NCBI RefSeq assembly: GCF_000499845.2
Contig: NC_023751.2
Span: forward strand, 33,106,309-33,170,308
Direction: 5' to 3'
Source: Phaseolus vulgaris
Lineage: Eukaryota; Streptophyta; Magnoliopsida; Fabales; Fabaceae
DNA length: 64,000 nt
The notes beneath the pieces were generated by a model, which saw only the letters and a list, made by a program, of their open reading frames with translations, was not told the DNA's origin and made no database searches. The first letter of the stretch is position 1; each line of letters begins with the position of its first letter. Below are positions 26,124 through 38,929 of this stretch, piece by piece. Position numbers and translations under genes: made by a program.

Positions 26124-27262
26124 TATCTTACACAATTTAAACATATGACTAAAATAAAATATATGTTAACACAAATATTAATTAAAAGTTAATTTTATAT
26201 ACTAAATTCAGTTTCAAATAATTTTATAACCTTACTAGAAAGTTAGTCTTGGTTATAGCCATATTATCCATTAAGAATATGATTAATTAACTTAGGTTTG
26301 ATCTAGGAAGTTTTTTTTTTATAATTTGATAAAAATAACTTTGTTTAGAAAATTGATCCACTAGAAACTATTATTTATATGCATTTATATGTTTTGGTTA
26401 TATAGTCTAGACAAAATAAATGGTAAAATTTTCTTGATTTCATTGTCATTGCACTAGTTTTTTGAATTTGTCACTTGGTATAAAAAATTGTCCTAAGAAA
26501 ATTGGTAAATAGGATTTTCCCCATGTCCTTCATTAACCCTGCCCAATCTATTCAAGCCCTCCCTTATTAAATTGAGCATGTCCTTTTCTTTAGGGTTGTG
26601 TTTGGCCAGTTTAGGTAACACTTTCAAAATTTTAGAATTTTTTTATCATAAACCTTTTAGAAAATTTAAAACTTACAATTATTATTATTTTGGAAAATAA
26701 GAGATGATTATTAGAAGGTTCATGATATTATCTTCTTTTATATTTTGTTTTAGTTGAAATATTTAAACATTGACTAAAAGTAAAATAATTAAGTTCTTCC
26801 TTTTCTTTCTTTGTAAACTCCCCCATCCAAACGTAAGTGATAGTACTTGACTTCACATTATTTTGTACTAAGACTTTTTTCTTGGTCTATAATAATGGTA
26901 TTGGTCACCCCACTCACCAAACAAATCCTTAACTTTTAGTACATGGTCCTACACGTGTAGGGCATCAACCTCGCGTTCAAACTACATCATTGAGCTCAAG
27001 TCTCTCCATAATTGATAACACGTGTAGATAGGGATGGTAGCACACTAGGCTACTATAAGTTTCAATATCAAAATTTATATTTCTTTTTGTTTTTTATATT
27101 CGATTGTTATAACATTTGTGCTTCAAAAGCCCTTTTGTCTAAACTTTTATTAAATTTTGTTTATAAAAAATAAAAATTATATAAAAGAAAAGTTATAATA
27201 TTATTAAGATTAATTCAACATTAAAAGGACGTGTATTTTTTTCTTAACTAGTGCAACTTTTT
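26124..27262. other. Intergenic, no gene recognised
   Basis: AT-rich with no recognisable open frames. I see nothing further. Confidence 0.35.
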
Positions 27263-27612
27263 GCAATTAGGACATTTCATTGTATATAAATGGGTGCAAA
27301 CCTCACCTCATGAGCCGGTTTTATGGGTTGAGTTAGGCTTAAAGTCCACTTTGTTATATGGTATCAGAGTCATTTCGAACCTATTATAGCGAGTGTTTGT
27401 TGGTTTATTAGGTCACCCGCTATCAGACCGTTATCGGACCACCCATAATATGTTATCCCACGTACAAGTTGTCACTCTCGTCGTGAGGGGTGTGTTGGAG
27501 ATCCCACATCGACTAAAGATTAGGATATTCCATTGTATATAAGTTAGTGCAAACCTTACAATATAAACTAGTTTTATGAGATTGAGTTAAACTTAAAATC
27601 CACCTTGTAATA
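27263..27612 (+). mobile_element. TRIM-type miniature LTR retrotransposon
   Basis: Two related short LTRs flank about 134 non-coding bases. The left LTR (27263-27358) has lost its first ~30 bases. The right LTR (27493-27612) starts TGTTGGAGATCCCACATCGA, a common plant TRIM LTR start. Both share TTGTATATAA, GTGCAAACCT and GAGTTA(G/A)(G/A)CTTAAA. Immediately after the left LTR, TGGTATCAGAGTC (27359-27371) matches the initiator-Met tRNA primer-binding site. A purine-rich GTGAGGGGTG (27483-27492) precedes the right LTR as a polypurine tract. There is no coding capacity, as expected for a TRIM. Confidence 0.85.
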
Positions 27613-28250
27613 ATATCTGATTGTTTTTTACTTCAACAGGAAAATCTAATCATAATTTTCAAATTTTTTAAACTAATTAACTTTTGCATGTGTGTTTTTC
27701 TGTTTAGCTATTTTTCCTTTTAAATTATCAAAACCCTAATCATATTTTAAATATGCTGAGAACGAGGTATTCTAAAACACTTTCCAGATGAGTTTTATTT
27801 ATTGAAGATACCTATTTCGAAAAACAGTTTTTTAGACACACTATATTATATTTTCAAAATGTGTAAATATAATTGTTCCGACTTAAAATCTATTAAATTT
27901 AAAAAAATTTAAGAAAAAAAATATATTTAAATTATCTTTTACCATAATTTTTAGATAGTGTGATTAATGGATATAGTGAAACAATAAACAATAATTATAA
28001 AATAAATAATTATGAATTTTTTTTCAGATAAACTTAGCTTTTTAAAAGTACACACTTTATAATCAAAATATCATACTTGCAAAGTAATATAAAATAATTA
28101 ATGAAACATAATATTTTGGGAGTAAGAAGTGGTGTAGGATAGAGGAAGAAAAAGACCTAAATTTAATATAGAACTTACTCTACTTCAAAAATACATTCTA
28201 AAGTTCTTTCTTCCACTGTCTTCATAGCTACATAGCTACTTGTAGCTACT
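27613..28250. other. AT-rich intergenic tract
   Basis: No gene or element recognised. Confidence 0.35.
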
Positions 28251-28773
28251 TGTGACACCCTCATATTTCTTAAAATATTAAAAATATTTTTTATTCTATT
28301 AATATATTTTTATTTTAAAATGAGTGATTGGGAAAAACTCTAAATTATAAAATTTGGAAGGCATTTTCAGATTATATATTTTAGAATGAGTTTTTCTAAA
28401 AAATACATTATGAGTTTTAAAATGAATTTCTATAAGATATTTTTAGATTATAGAATCTAGAAGGTATTTTTAGATATTTTTGGATCCAATAATACCTTAT
28501 GAATTCTGTAATCCATAATGTATTTTTTTTTTAAGAAAATAAAATATTTTGGACTGTTAGATCCGAAAAGTATTCTGGATCTGGAAATACATTTTTTATA
28601 ATTCAAGAGATATAAATAGAAAAAAAAAATATTTCTGGATTGTTGAATTCAAAATTTATTTTTTTAAGACAAAACAGTCTTTTCACCTTATCTGTGGGAT
28701 CCTAGGAGAAGTTATGAAAGTTCAAAAAGAAACAACCTTCAAAAAAATTGGATCAAGACACACATAAATACCA
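28251..28773. repeat. AT-rich repeat-like tract; possible LTR start
   Basis: Position 28251 begins TGTGACACCCTCATATTTCT, resembling the start of a Tekay-like LTR on the plus strand. The following 450 bp contain many GGAT/ATCC words (for example TTTGGATCCAATAATACC) resembling the interior of the adjacent MITE. No end could be found. Confidence 0.3.
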
Positions 28774-28782
28774 ACATATGAA

Positions 28783-29151
28783 GACTGTTTCTTCCTGCAC
28801 CTCCATATCTTCTTCTGCCACCTCCATATACAACATGAAAATACATTTTTATCCTTCTTATGTCATTCTCATATAGTAGTTTCCGGATTATGTAATCCGA
28901 AAACTCATTTGAAAAAAGACTTCCAGATTACATAATCCGGAAGGTAAATAAGACTTCTGGATTATGTAATTCAAAAATTAATTATGCATATGAAAAAAGG
29001 CTTCCGAATTATGTAATCCAGAAACTAATTACAAATTTGAAAAATGACTTCCAGATTATGTAATTTGGAATAATATAGAAAGGCATTTTTGGAAATTTGA
29101 AAATATATGGAGGTGAGAGAATAAGGTATGGAGGTGCAGGAAGAAACAGTC
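28783..29151. mobile_element. Mutator-like MITE with 9-bp target duplication
   Basis: A 369-bp element with ~48-bp terminal inverted repeats: the left end GACTGTTTCTTCCTGCACCT is matched by AGGTGCAGGAAGAAACAGTC at the right end, and the homology continues inward through a second block (CACCTCCATATA / TATATGGAGGTG). It is flanked by perfect 9-bp repeats, ACATATGAA at 28774-28782 and 29152-29160; 9-bp duplications are the hallmark of Mutator-like transposition. The interior has four to five copies of a palindromic motif around TTCCGGATTATGTAATCCGG. There is no open frame, so it is non-autonomous. Confidence 0.9.
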
Positions 29152-29177
29152 ACATATGAAAGCCCATAGACTCAAAA

Positions 29178-29863
29178 TATGGGGTTTTTCTCCCTCCACT
29201 TCTATATATTTTTTTATCTCTCTTATCTACATAGTATACAAGTTTACTAACTCACATTATCATAATATATCCGAAATGTATTTTAAATAATACACAAGCC
29301 TACTAACTCTTATTATCATAATATATCTTAAATGTGTTTTAAATTATGAAATATAAAATATTCAAATTATATAATTTTATATTGTATAATCTGAAATACT
29401 ATTTTTATTATGTAATCTATAACACTACCAGATTGTATAATTATCCAATTCAAAATATGGTTTTGAATCAAGTAATCTATAATAATATCTTAAATTATGT
29501 AATTTGCAACAAGATTATCTATTTTCATATTACTTAGTCCATAATATAGTTTTGAATTAAGTAATTCAGAATATTACTATTTTATATTATATAATCTAAA
29601 ATGTATTTTAGATAATTTTGAATTGTGTAATTGATAACAAAGATTATATAATTAAGAATATGATTATGAATAATGTAATTTATAACAGTATGTCAAATTA
29701 CTTAATTCAAAACACGATTACACAATTTAGAATATGATTTTTATTAAGTAATATAAATCAATATCAAATTACGTATTTCATAATATAGTTATAAAATGTT
29801 ATAACACAAAGAATTGATCATTTTATATATTAGATAAATTATAGAGGTGTAGGAAGATAAACC
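29178..29863. mobile_element. Probable second, larger MITE of related type
   Basis: The left end GGGTTTTTCTCCCTCCACTT and the right end, whose reverse complement reads GGGTTTATCTTCCTACACCT, form diverged inverted repeats related to the neighbouring MITE's termini (the CTTCCTGCACCTC core). The interior (29270-29800) is a chain of decayed ATTATGTAAT/ATTACATAAT words. Flanking 9-mers CAAAATATG and AAAAAGATG agree at 7 of 9 positions, a possible decayed target duplication. Boundaries are approximate. Confidence 0.5.
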
Positions 29864-31533
29864 CAAAAAGATGTGACTAAACTTGGCAAGCGGTCCAAGA
29901 AAAAGACCAAAAAACCTAGATGACTAGTCCAAACAAATAAAATGAGCCAAATTCTATCTGCACCATATCAATTCCAAATTGCACCGAATTTTCTATTAAA
30001 ATGACGAAAATACCCTTATAAATGATGAAAATAATCTTTAAATAAAAAGAGGATGTGGATAAAAAAATTACTTTTCAGAACCCTTTCTCTGGAAATATTC
30101 TGGATTTGGATTTCTATAATACATTTTTGAATTCTAGAAATTCTTATTTGCAATGCATTTTCAATTTTGTGTTCCCATTTTTTTTTCCAATGTATTTTTT
30201 TATTTTAAATTATACTTATTAAATTCTAGATTTTCAAATCTGGAATAAAGACAATTTTGGAAAATTTTCAAACGATGATAAATGCAGATTAAAATTGATA
30301 TGGAGCATGATGAAGTTGCCATAAAATGAGAAAAGATGAAATCCAATGACCTTACATTCATGTTTTTTCATCTAGCTTAACAATTTTGTTAAAGTTATCC
30401 TGTTTGACTTTAATTTATTTTGTAATTATTCATTTTACAATGAAAAAATCTATAAATCACTAATATTAAATTAAGCAGAATGATTAAAAATTAAAAAAAA
30501 ATCACTAAGATCAAATTAAGAGTGATTAAAAGTGTTAACATCACTTTAAATCATCAAGCAAATACAATATTAGTCTAATTTAATTGTAGTAAATTTTAAA
30601 TCCATTTCATATCTTTGAAGGATTTAGTGTAAAAGACAACATAATAGAATAAATGAGAGATATTACATATTTAAATTAGCTTAAAAGGTAGACAAATTAA
30701 TAATTTTGTTTAGAGTTCTATATTTTGACAATCAACCCTAAAATACAATCACAACAAATATTAATATTTGCAATAAAAAAAAACTCTTTAATAAAAATAC
30801 ACGCAAAACACAAAAAAAAAAGTAAGAATTTTTTTTCAAAATTAACAAAATTATGAATTTCTATAAATAATTAAAATATTAATATTTATTGGATTGTAGG
30901 ATAGAACACAATTATCAAATAAATATTAATTTTTTTATGTGTTTTATTAAGTTTCCTTTCAAATACTTTTTAAGAGAAGAAAAATAGAATAAACTTCTTT
31001 ATAAGTTATACATAAATTAATTTTTTAGACTTGTCTTATATAATATTTTCCAAAAGTTTACTTTTTAACATGTAAAAAAACTCTCCAACCCTATAATGTA
31101 AATGATTTTGAGGAAAGAAATTCCATAACTCCTCTCCCTTTACCAAAAGAAAAAGAAAAGAGAAGGGAAGAAAAAGCAATTATGAAGAAGCAGCTTATGT
31201 TTTTCTGATCTTCCAGAAAGCAAGTGCAGCTTTTCCTCCATGACAATGAAACAAATGAAAGGACAAAAGAAAAGAAGAGTAATGAAACTGTACACACCAC
31301 CATTAGTGCAAGGGAGCTGTTCAATCCCACATCCATACACAATAATCTACAACCTAACATCTACAACTAACTATAACAACAAATAGGTATATAAACCATT
31401 CCAAAGTAGCTGCTTCCTGCTCCATGTTTTTCATGCATAAAGTGGCAGCCATCAGAACTCTTACAAACCTCAAAAGAGTGCAAAATTTCCCACTTAACTT
31501 GTTTTCTTCATTCCATAAATTCTTTGAGATCTA
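29864..31533. other. Intergenic, ending in the kinase 3' UTR
   Basis: Positions 29864-31080 are AT-rich with nothing recognised. About 31090-31533 is less AT-rich and lies directly downstream of the minus-strand kinase stop codon, so it is probably its 3' UTR. No confident poly(A) signal could be placed. Confidence 0.4.
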
Positions 31534-34500
31534 CTACACACATTGGTTCCTTCTGCCATTGGACTTGAAATCTGCATTCTCACTCTTATCTGTATCAGAA
31601 TGAGTCTCCACCTCCATGTTTCCTGCCTGACTCTTCCGCCGTCTTCGATCCTGAAATGTCATTCACAATGTTTGAGAAACAACACACTTCAGACAAAGAT
31701 GTAAACTTTAAAATGTGATGAGTTCAAAGAGTCAAAGGGGTCCCAAAATAGATGTCGCTTTTTGCTTTTGTTTTTCATTCTCTTTGTGATCCCTGCATGC
31801 ACACTTTCCCTTTTGTTTTGTTTAGCCTTTTCACATGTTGTTGATGTAACAGAACCAAATTGGAAGTTGAAGGTGAGAATCAGAACTCAAACAAACCTCT
31901 CGAGGTATAGGATATTCCTCTGATTCAAGCATGCGGACAACTTGGCTCATCCTTGGTCTTTTTTCAGCATCTGGATCAACACACCTCAAAGCAGTCAAGA
32001 GGGCTCGTTTAAGGGCACTTGTCGATGGCCTAGTCTCGATGTTGGGATCCAACACCTCTTCTGAGCGTCGAAAACCTACCATCATCTTCAGCCAGTCCAC
32101 CAAATTTACCTACAAAATCGACATGATGGTGTTAAGGAAAGTCCAATGACTATGAAGAGTCAAAACTGTTGGAATAGAAAGAAGATTGTGAAATGAATGA
32201 AGTCCTTGTCTGTTCCATTCGATATTTTCTATGTATTTCATTCTTTCAAAAACACAATTCCTGTTAAAACATATTAGTGCTCCTTTGGCAATTAGTCAAT
32301 CAATTAATCCAACATAAAATCTATGACTGAGTTTTATTTTGGAATCAGTTATATGTTAAGGGAATCAATATCAATGCTACTCAACTTAAAAGCTGTGGAA
32401 GACCCCATATCAACTAAATATGATCAAACTATAATCTACAAATACATATTGTAATAACTGATTTTGTAGGATTGAGTTAAACTTAATCCCACATTCTATC
32501 AAAAACAAACTACTCTGTATAAAAGTAAAGAGACTGAATGTACATACCTCGGCTGCTGGTCGGCTATAATCCACGGGATCTCTTCCTGTAATTGCTTCAA
32601 GAAGCAATACCCCAAAGCTGTAAACATCACTCTTCTCATTTAGCAAGCCAGAATTGGCATATTCTGGAGCTACATATCTGGGAAAATGCAACGAAAACAA
32701 GAAAAGAAGAATATGTTAGAGGCAGTTTCAGTTTCTATAATATCATGTGCAAAGAAGAAAAAAAATAATCAAATTAGTCAAATTTAGAGTGCAAATGATA
32801 TGTGTTGTGAGATGGTGGAACTGAAAATTTGAGGTGCTTGTCATAAATTTTTAAGCAAAATGAAACACTTAATTATTCTCTTTGTTCAGCAAGCCAGAAT
32901 TGACATATTCTGGAGCAACATATCTGAAAAATGAAATGCAAGCACATATACTAGACTATGACAATTTGTGTGTAAATGATTATCTGCTATGTTATGACAG
33001 AACCTTCATGATTTTTTTACGCAAAATGGACTAATTTATGTATACGGAATGTATATTTTCTAATCATGATTAGACTCCATGCATAAGATCACTGAGCAAA
33101 ATTAAGCCAAAGATTGTGCTTGCTTCGAGAAATGATGCCACATTCTTGGGAATAAATCTCCAGGAATGATATTTCTGAAAATATTGTATGTCCATGTTTG
33201 ATAGCTTACATCATTTAAAATGTTACATGCCCATTTTGACATTCCTGGAATGTAAATCCAAACCTTCAGACAAGATCCCATAAAAAGTTAATAATATAAT
33301 TGCTCAATTTTCAGGGTAAAATATAACAACAAGAATAGATCATGCTTACTTGTGTTGTGTACAAAACTATGCCTAACTAAAGATTTATAAAGAAACTAAC
33401 TTTTACACAGAAACAAACAAGAAGCTTACCCAAAAGTACCCATTACTCTGGTTGTAATATGACTTTTTCCAGCACCAAGTAACTTAGCCAGCCCAAAGTC
33501 AGATATTTTGGCATTAAAGTCCTCATCAATTAGAATATTGCTCGACTTAATATCTCTATGCACAACTTTTGGCTCAATTGCCTCATGCAAATAAGCCAGC
33601 CTACAAGATAATCAGAGATCAAAAGGAAAGTCATACCCCTAAAAGAAAATGAAGCTGAAGACAATTAGTAGAGTAATTTGTTTTCAGGAACAAATGGGCA
33701 TACGCTTTGGCTGTTCCAAGCAGAATTTTTATCCGAGCATCCCAAGTAAGAAAGCCAAGCTGCCGCATGGCCCCGTGAAGCCACTGCTCTAAATTGCCAT
33801 TGTTAACGTACTCATAAATCAACAACCTGATTCAATAAAATCTACAAATAACATAAAGCAGTACTTAACATGAATAGGAAAATGCAAACTGTACTACTAT
33901 AGACATAAATGTCAATTACCAAGAAATTTCATCCTAGAAAAAACTTCTGGCCTTAATTGTTCAAACAACTAATAGATTTGTAAACCAGAATAATGGAGAC
34001 ATTACCTATGAGTGCCTTCAATGCAGTAGCCCAAAAGTCGAACTAAGTTCTTATGCCGCACATGACCAATGGCCTCAACCTCCACCCTGAATTCCTTTTC
34101 AGCTTGTCCTCTGCATGATGGATATCAACAGTTATGAGATAAACAACCTGCATCAGCAGATGTTCTAACAAAACACGGAAGATGACATTATATAAACATA
34201 ATGGCTGCAATGCAACATAACAAGCTAATGACAGAACTTACAAATTATTGAGAAGCTTCTTGATGGCCACAGGACTCCCATTGATTAATTGACCTCGATA
34301 AACAATTCCATATCCACCTTCCCCAATAACATTTTCTTTTGAAAATCTGTTTGTAGCAAGTTCTAGGTCCCTTAATGTAAACCAGTGACCCCAGCCAAGC
34401 TGTGAGAATTCAGGCAGACCAGACAAAGGGGATGGTGCGGTTATAGGATGCAAAGAAGACCTATAAGAAGATATTCCCTTAGCAACACTTTCTTCGCCTG

Positions 34501-34888
34501 ATTGAGAGCCATTAGCATCTTTCTCTAAATGATTAAATGAGCCTGATTGACTACTATTGTCCCCATTCTGTGTTTGGTTCAAAACCTTTTCAGTCTCCCC
34601 TTCACCAAATTTGTCATTCAGACTCATAAAAGTACCATTCTGAGGATGATTATTTGCTGAAACCTGATCAACTCTGATTTCTTTTATCTCTTCTGAAAGA
34701 GCTAGCACATGGCTAAGTGGAAGCTTGCCATTGACCTTTCTGAACTTCTTTCTTAAAGTGAGACATGTGGATAGCACCACAAGAATGATTACGATGAATA
34801 ACCCAACTATTATTCCCATTAGTACCCACACTTTCAAACCAAAAACAAAAGTTTTCTTGGACAACCCCGAATTCAGATCAGATGCCAT
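31534..34888 (-). CDS. Receptor-like serine/threonine kinase, At2g42960/At3g59110 type
   Basis: Membrane-anchored protein kinase without an extracellular receptor domain. Exons: 34888-34242, 34110-34006, 33826-33704, 33600-33430, 32677-32548, 32109-31897, 31650-31534. All are GT-AG and phases agree; total 1506 nt, 501 residues, normal for the family. There is one membrane segment at about residues 17-44, then a basic stop-transfer (RKKFRK), a Ser/Asn-rich linker, and the kinase domain (~187-460): Gly loop [11 protein letters not shown] (189-199), VAIK with K210, likely alpha-C E226, HRDIKSSN (D308), DFG 326-328, GTFGYVAPEY (APE 352-354), and R443 of subdomain XI. The catalytic residues are intact and HRD has its Arg, so an active RD kinase is predicted. 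The C-terminus is basic then acidic. The start Met was chosen because an acceptor (TGCAG) lies 20 bases upstream at 34909-34910, implying a separate 5' UTR exon. Substrate and ligand are unknown. Confidence 0.97.
32395..32511 (+). mobile_element. TRIM LTR remnant in kinase intron
   Basis: TGTGGAAGACCCCATATCAA..., with later TTTGTAGGATTGAGTTAAAC, is recognisably the TRIM LTR seen at 27.5 kb (TGTTGGAGATCCCACATCGA ... GAGATTGAGTTAAACTTAA), but more decayed. It sits in the intron between the kinase exons 32677-32548 and 32109-31897 and appears harmless. Confidence 0.6.
32886..32931 (-). repeat. Duplicated kinase exon fragment inside the intron
   Basis: On the minus strand, a TTTTTCAG acceptor is followed by a frame reading [13 protein letters not shown], nearly identical to the start of the real exon at 32677 ([13 protein letters not shown]). 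It then diverges (KENN) to a stop. The match includes the acceptor and about 45 bases, so it is a partial segmental duplication of the APE-motif exon lying ~250 bp upstream of it in the same intron. If spliced in, it would truncate the kinase. Confidence 0.85.
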
Positions 34889-36000
34889 TTTGCTGCTGCC
34901 AAACAAATCTGCACGAGTCAGAGTTAAAATATATGAGGGCACTAGGATGCACACAGAAAATCAAGTAGCAAAAAATAAAAATTTTGATTACACTAGCAAT
35001 GGATACGAGTGATGACACCAAATTGTTCAACTAGATTCCGCAAATCATACATCAGATTTGAGAAAGTTAATTGCACATCCACCTTAAAAAATGTCAGCAA
35101 CAAAGTGAACTATCTTTGCCACCATATACACAAGTAACTGGGGGAAAAAAACTGGTTACATTCTAACAGGAGCTCATTTCCCAGAAAAAAATAAATGCGG
35201 AAAATTTTGGAAAAACAAAGGCTGCATTTTGGTGTAGTATTCACATCCCTATTAAATGAAGCACATATGAAGCGGAGAAAAGTTTTTGATTTCAAACTTA
35301 TTGCAAAATACAAAATCGTAAGAAGCCAAAAGAGCATAAAAACAAACAAAGAAAAATGTTTTTTTACAACACTGAAAACAAAGTAAGCGAGAAGGACCGG
35401 ACTTTGTTCTCTTGGTACTCGGGAAGACAAGCCAAATAAAATTTCAAAATTCAGCAGAGCCAAAATAATTGAGTCAAGTTGCAAGAGAGCCAATGAGAAA
35501 ACAACAAGAAAGGAACCATCTTTTGTAAACATCTCCTTGGTTGTTACCATCAACATTGCAACAATTTTCTTACTTATTATGTGAAAATGAGGCAACAATC
35601 TACTCTTGGGAGCTGAAAAGGATCAATGATGATACCCGTTCACAACGCAAATCCTTGACAGATTTATCCCCAGCTCCTTTTCAGACCCTGAAGCAAGTTA
35701 AGCACTAGATCTTCTATGCTCCCAATACCCTTTTGGGTGTGAAGCCATTGCAGCACTAAAACATCACATCCATTGTCAAAAATCCTACCAATGTGAGATT
35801 TTGCTTTCTGGGTTTTCTCAAATGATCAAAAGGGTGTCTGCTTCTGAAATGGAACTTCTGGGACCCCCTCCCCTCACTGGACCAAATGAAGGAGGAGGTC
35901 ACAGCAAAGGCACTAACCAGACCCTGTGGTGAAGTTGGAGGGAGTTGGAGAACACAATAGGCACATGAAATTCTGAGGAGAGGCAAATGGTGGGGCTAAT
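34889..36000 (-). promoter_or_regulatory. Kinase 5' UTR, 5' intron and promoter region
   Basis: A splice acceptor at 34909-34910 shows that the first coding exon begins with 20 bases of 5' UTR and that a non-coding exon lies upstream, plausibly within 35600-36000 where base composition is gene-like. Neither its donor nor the transcription start could be fixed. Open frames here on both strands look spurious. Confidence 0.5.
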
Positions 36001-38929
36001 AAGAAGGCATGGAATTATCAATGGTAGGTGATGGGAAGTGACATGACTCACATTACATACAGTAAAAGATAAGGCATCAAAATGGAAATTTTTCTTTGCT
36101 GTTTCTTCAAATTTCTTCCCTCTCCTGTTTTCAGTCCCTTTCTTCCTGTTCATATCTTTGTCATTTCTCTTCATCATATTTTATTTGTATTTATTATTCT
36201 TCTCATAATCGATTTTGGCACGCTTTCGCACGTACAATTATTACTCTATCTATCAATATTCTATAAATTGATTAATAAATTAATACTATGTTAATTTTTT
36301 ATAGCACTTTTTAAATAATCACACATACTAAATTAAAAAAAGTTATTTTATTAAATTTCTAAAATAATATTATCAATATACTGACTTTTATTTGGATGTA
36401 AAAAAAAAAATACAATTTTTGTATAATTATAAAAATATTTTTCTTTATTTTACATCTTTTATTTACAATATTTTTATCAGTTATAACATTTATTTTCTTT
36501 GTTTTTCCTTTACCAAATCATCTTAAAGTTATCTCATTTTTCATTATTTTTACTTTTCTTTTATCTCTTTAACTTTGTTTTACAAATCAATTATACATCT
36601 TACATCACATTTTAGATAAATTAGTGAAACATTACAACAAAGTGTGTGTGAAATAATTCCATCCAAGATATATGTATAAAAGAATAATAATATTTAAACA
36701 CTCAATATCATTCTAAAAATTCCATTAATTTCTATTATTCCTCCTATTTCATTGTTTCTATGTTAAATCATACATATCATTTTTTTCTCTCTTTTTTTAA
36801 CATTTGGATTTCTAAGAGTATTTTAAACTATACTTACAAAAATATTATGTTAATATAGTTTCTCACATATAAAATTAATTGAAGAAGGTTGTATAATTAA
36901 TTTTCTTCAATTTATGAACAACTTTTTGAATTTAAACTATTAGTAGATATAAAATCCATATTAAAACAATGTTTTTATTTATAAGCCACTCTTGATACAA
37001 TTGTTCTACTAAGCATATAGTAAAAGTGATTATAACCATACCAATTTTCTTAGGCCATGGCACCCTCAATCATCATATTATTCAACTATGTCCTATCATT
37101 GATGATCTTTTATGGGTGTTGATGAGGACCTATATAGGCCTTCTCCAACCATTCAATTTCACCTTCATTCTCTCACTTCCCTTAGTCATAAAAGAAAATC
37201 TCTACTACATGCCAAAACCCTCTTTGTTCAAGACACCTCTTACCTACATACCCACCAACAATGAAGAACATAAGAATCATATTTGATAAAAATTACTATA
37301 AATTTTCACTTTAAACACATGGATATGGTTATATCCACCCACCAATTCAAAATTAACACACTTCTAAAAATTTAATGAAATAAGAGTTTTTTTTTCATTT
37401 ATACAATGAATTTTTTTTTCAAAACCTCATTCTATTGAATCCTATTGCATACATATAACAACATGGTAGGTGGTCATTTTGAAAGATTGTAAAACAAACT
37501 TTCAAAATATTTTAAATGTGAGTTTAAACCTAAATAAAAAAATCAAATATATGTATGTGATTTAATAACAACTTGATAATAAGAGTATAATAAAGTTGTT
37601 GAGTTTTTTCTATTAAAATAGGTAAAGGAGATTCCACATCAATAATTATCGACATTTTATATAAGAAAAATAAAACATCATTTTTAACTTTAAATCTTAA
37701 ATATTACTTTTCAGAAACATTTTTATTGAGACAAAATTATACTTTGAAACTTTTAATTTAAGAAAAGTCGGGAAGGTCTCGATTCTTTATTTATCTCCTT
37801 ATGTTATTGTTTATTCTAATTGGTATATCGTAATATCTTCAATCTTCAGTATATGAGTGAGAGTACTTACAAAAGATATTTACTGCATAAGTTAGAACTC
37901 GATATAAGTTAAATGAGATTAATAAATATTGTTTAATGTGCATCTTTGTCTTAGTTGATATGCACATTTATAAGATCGTGATAACCTCTGATACTAAGTC
38001 AAGATTAACATAAATTATCAAATTAATCTCAAATTTTAGATAACATTTTATACCGTGATTACATTAATCATAAGAAATCTTTTATGGATTTATGAAAACT
38101 ATGTAAAACACATTATTCGAATTATCCGAAGATATTTGATTAATAATCTTGACCTAGACTTCTTCACAGTTCACTGTGATACACATAATCTTAACAAAAT
38201 CTAAGTAGTTGTTAAAGTAGTATCTAATATCTTGGATTAGATTTAAGTGAAGTTTATATAACTAATGAAGTACATATTTTCCAGGGAGTGGTGATAAAAT
38301 TGATGTGTTTGATTCTTAGAGTTTTTGAAGAGAAGGAGTGTGAGGAGTAATGATTGGGATGAAAGAGCTAAGGGTATGTGGTCCCGTGTTGGTTCTTTAA
38401 GGAAAGTTATTCTGGTCCAAGATAAGTACGTCATCCAAAAGTAATTAAATCAAATGCTTTTACTTCTCACTGCCACATATCACTATCCAAACATGACTCA
38501 CCTAGACGTGTAACTCTCCACTCTCAATTCTTTCAACTTCCTCACATTGCTTCACGTCTCACCTACACTTCTTCACATTTTCTTATTTATTGCATACCTT
38601 CTCCATTTTCTCACTCTCATCATCTTCTTCTCTTATATTATTTTTAAAATCTCATTACATTTTTTATTATATAATAAGTCTCATCAAATCTATTTTTTAT
38701 TTATTATTGATGAAAGAGATTCATATATGTTTAAATTTTTATAACAAATCCTAGATATGATGACTTTCACATTGGATAAGTCCTAATATATATAAAACTG
38801 TAAAAATTTGTTAAAATAAAAAATATTTTCAAGGATGTAAAATTAAAAAACATAATCATCGATTTTACATGTGACTTAAAATTTTAATGAATTTGGATAA
38901 AAGTTGCCGTAAAATAAAAGAAAAATAAA
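36001..38929. other. Intergenic, no gene recognised
   Basis: Mainly AT-rich. Positions 37060-37270 and 38440-38590 are less so but show no coding signature I recognise. Confidence 0.35.

Noticed and set aside
35110..35986. Frames of 162 and 76 codons upstream of the kinase
   Set aside because: They fall in the 5' intron/UTR region, have no recognisable domains and overlap other open frames. They are more likely chance frames in less AT-rich sequence.
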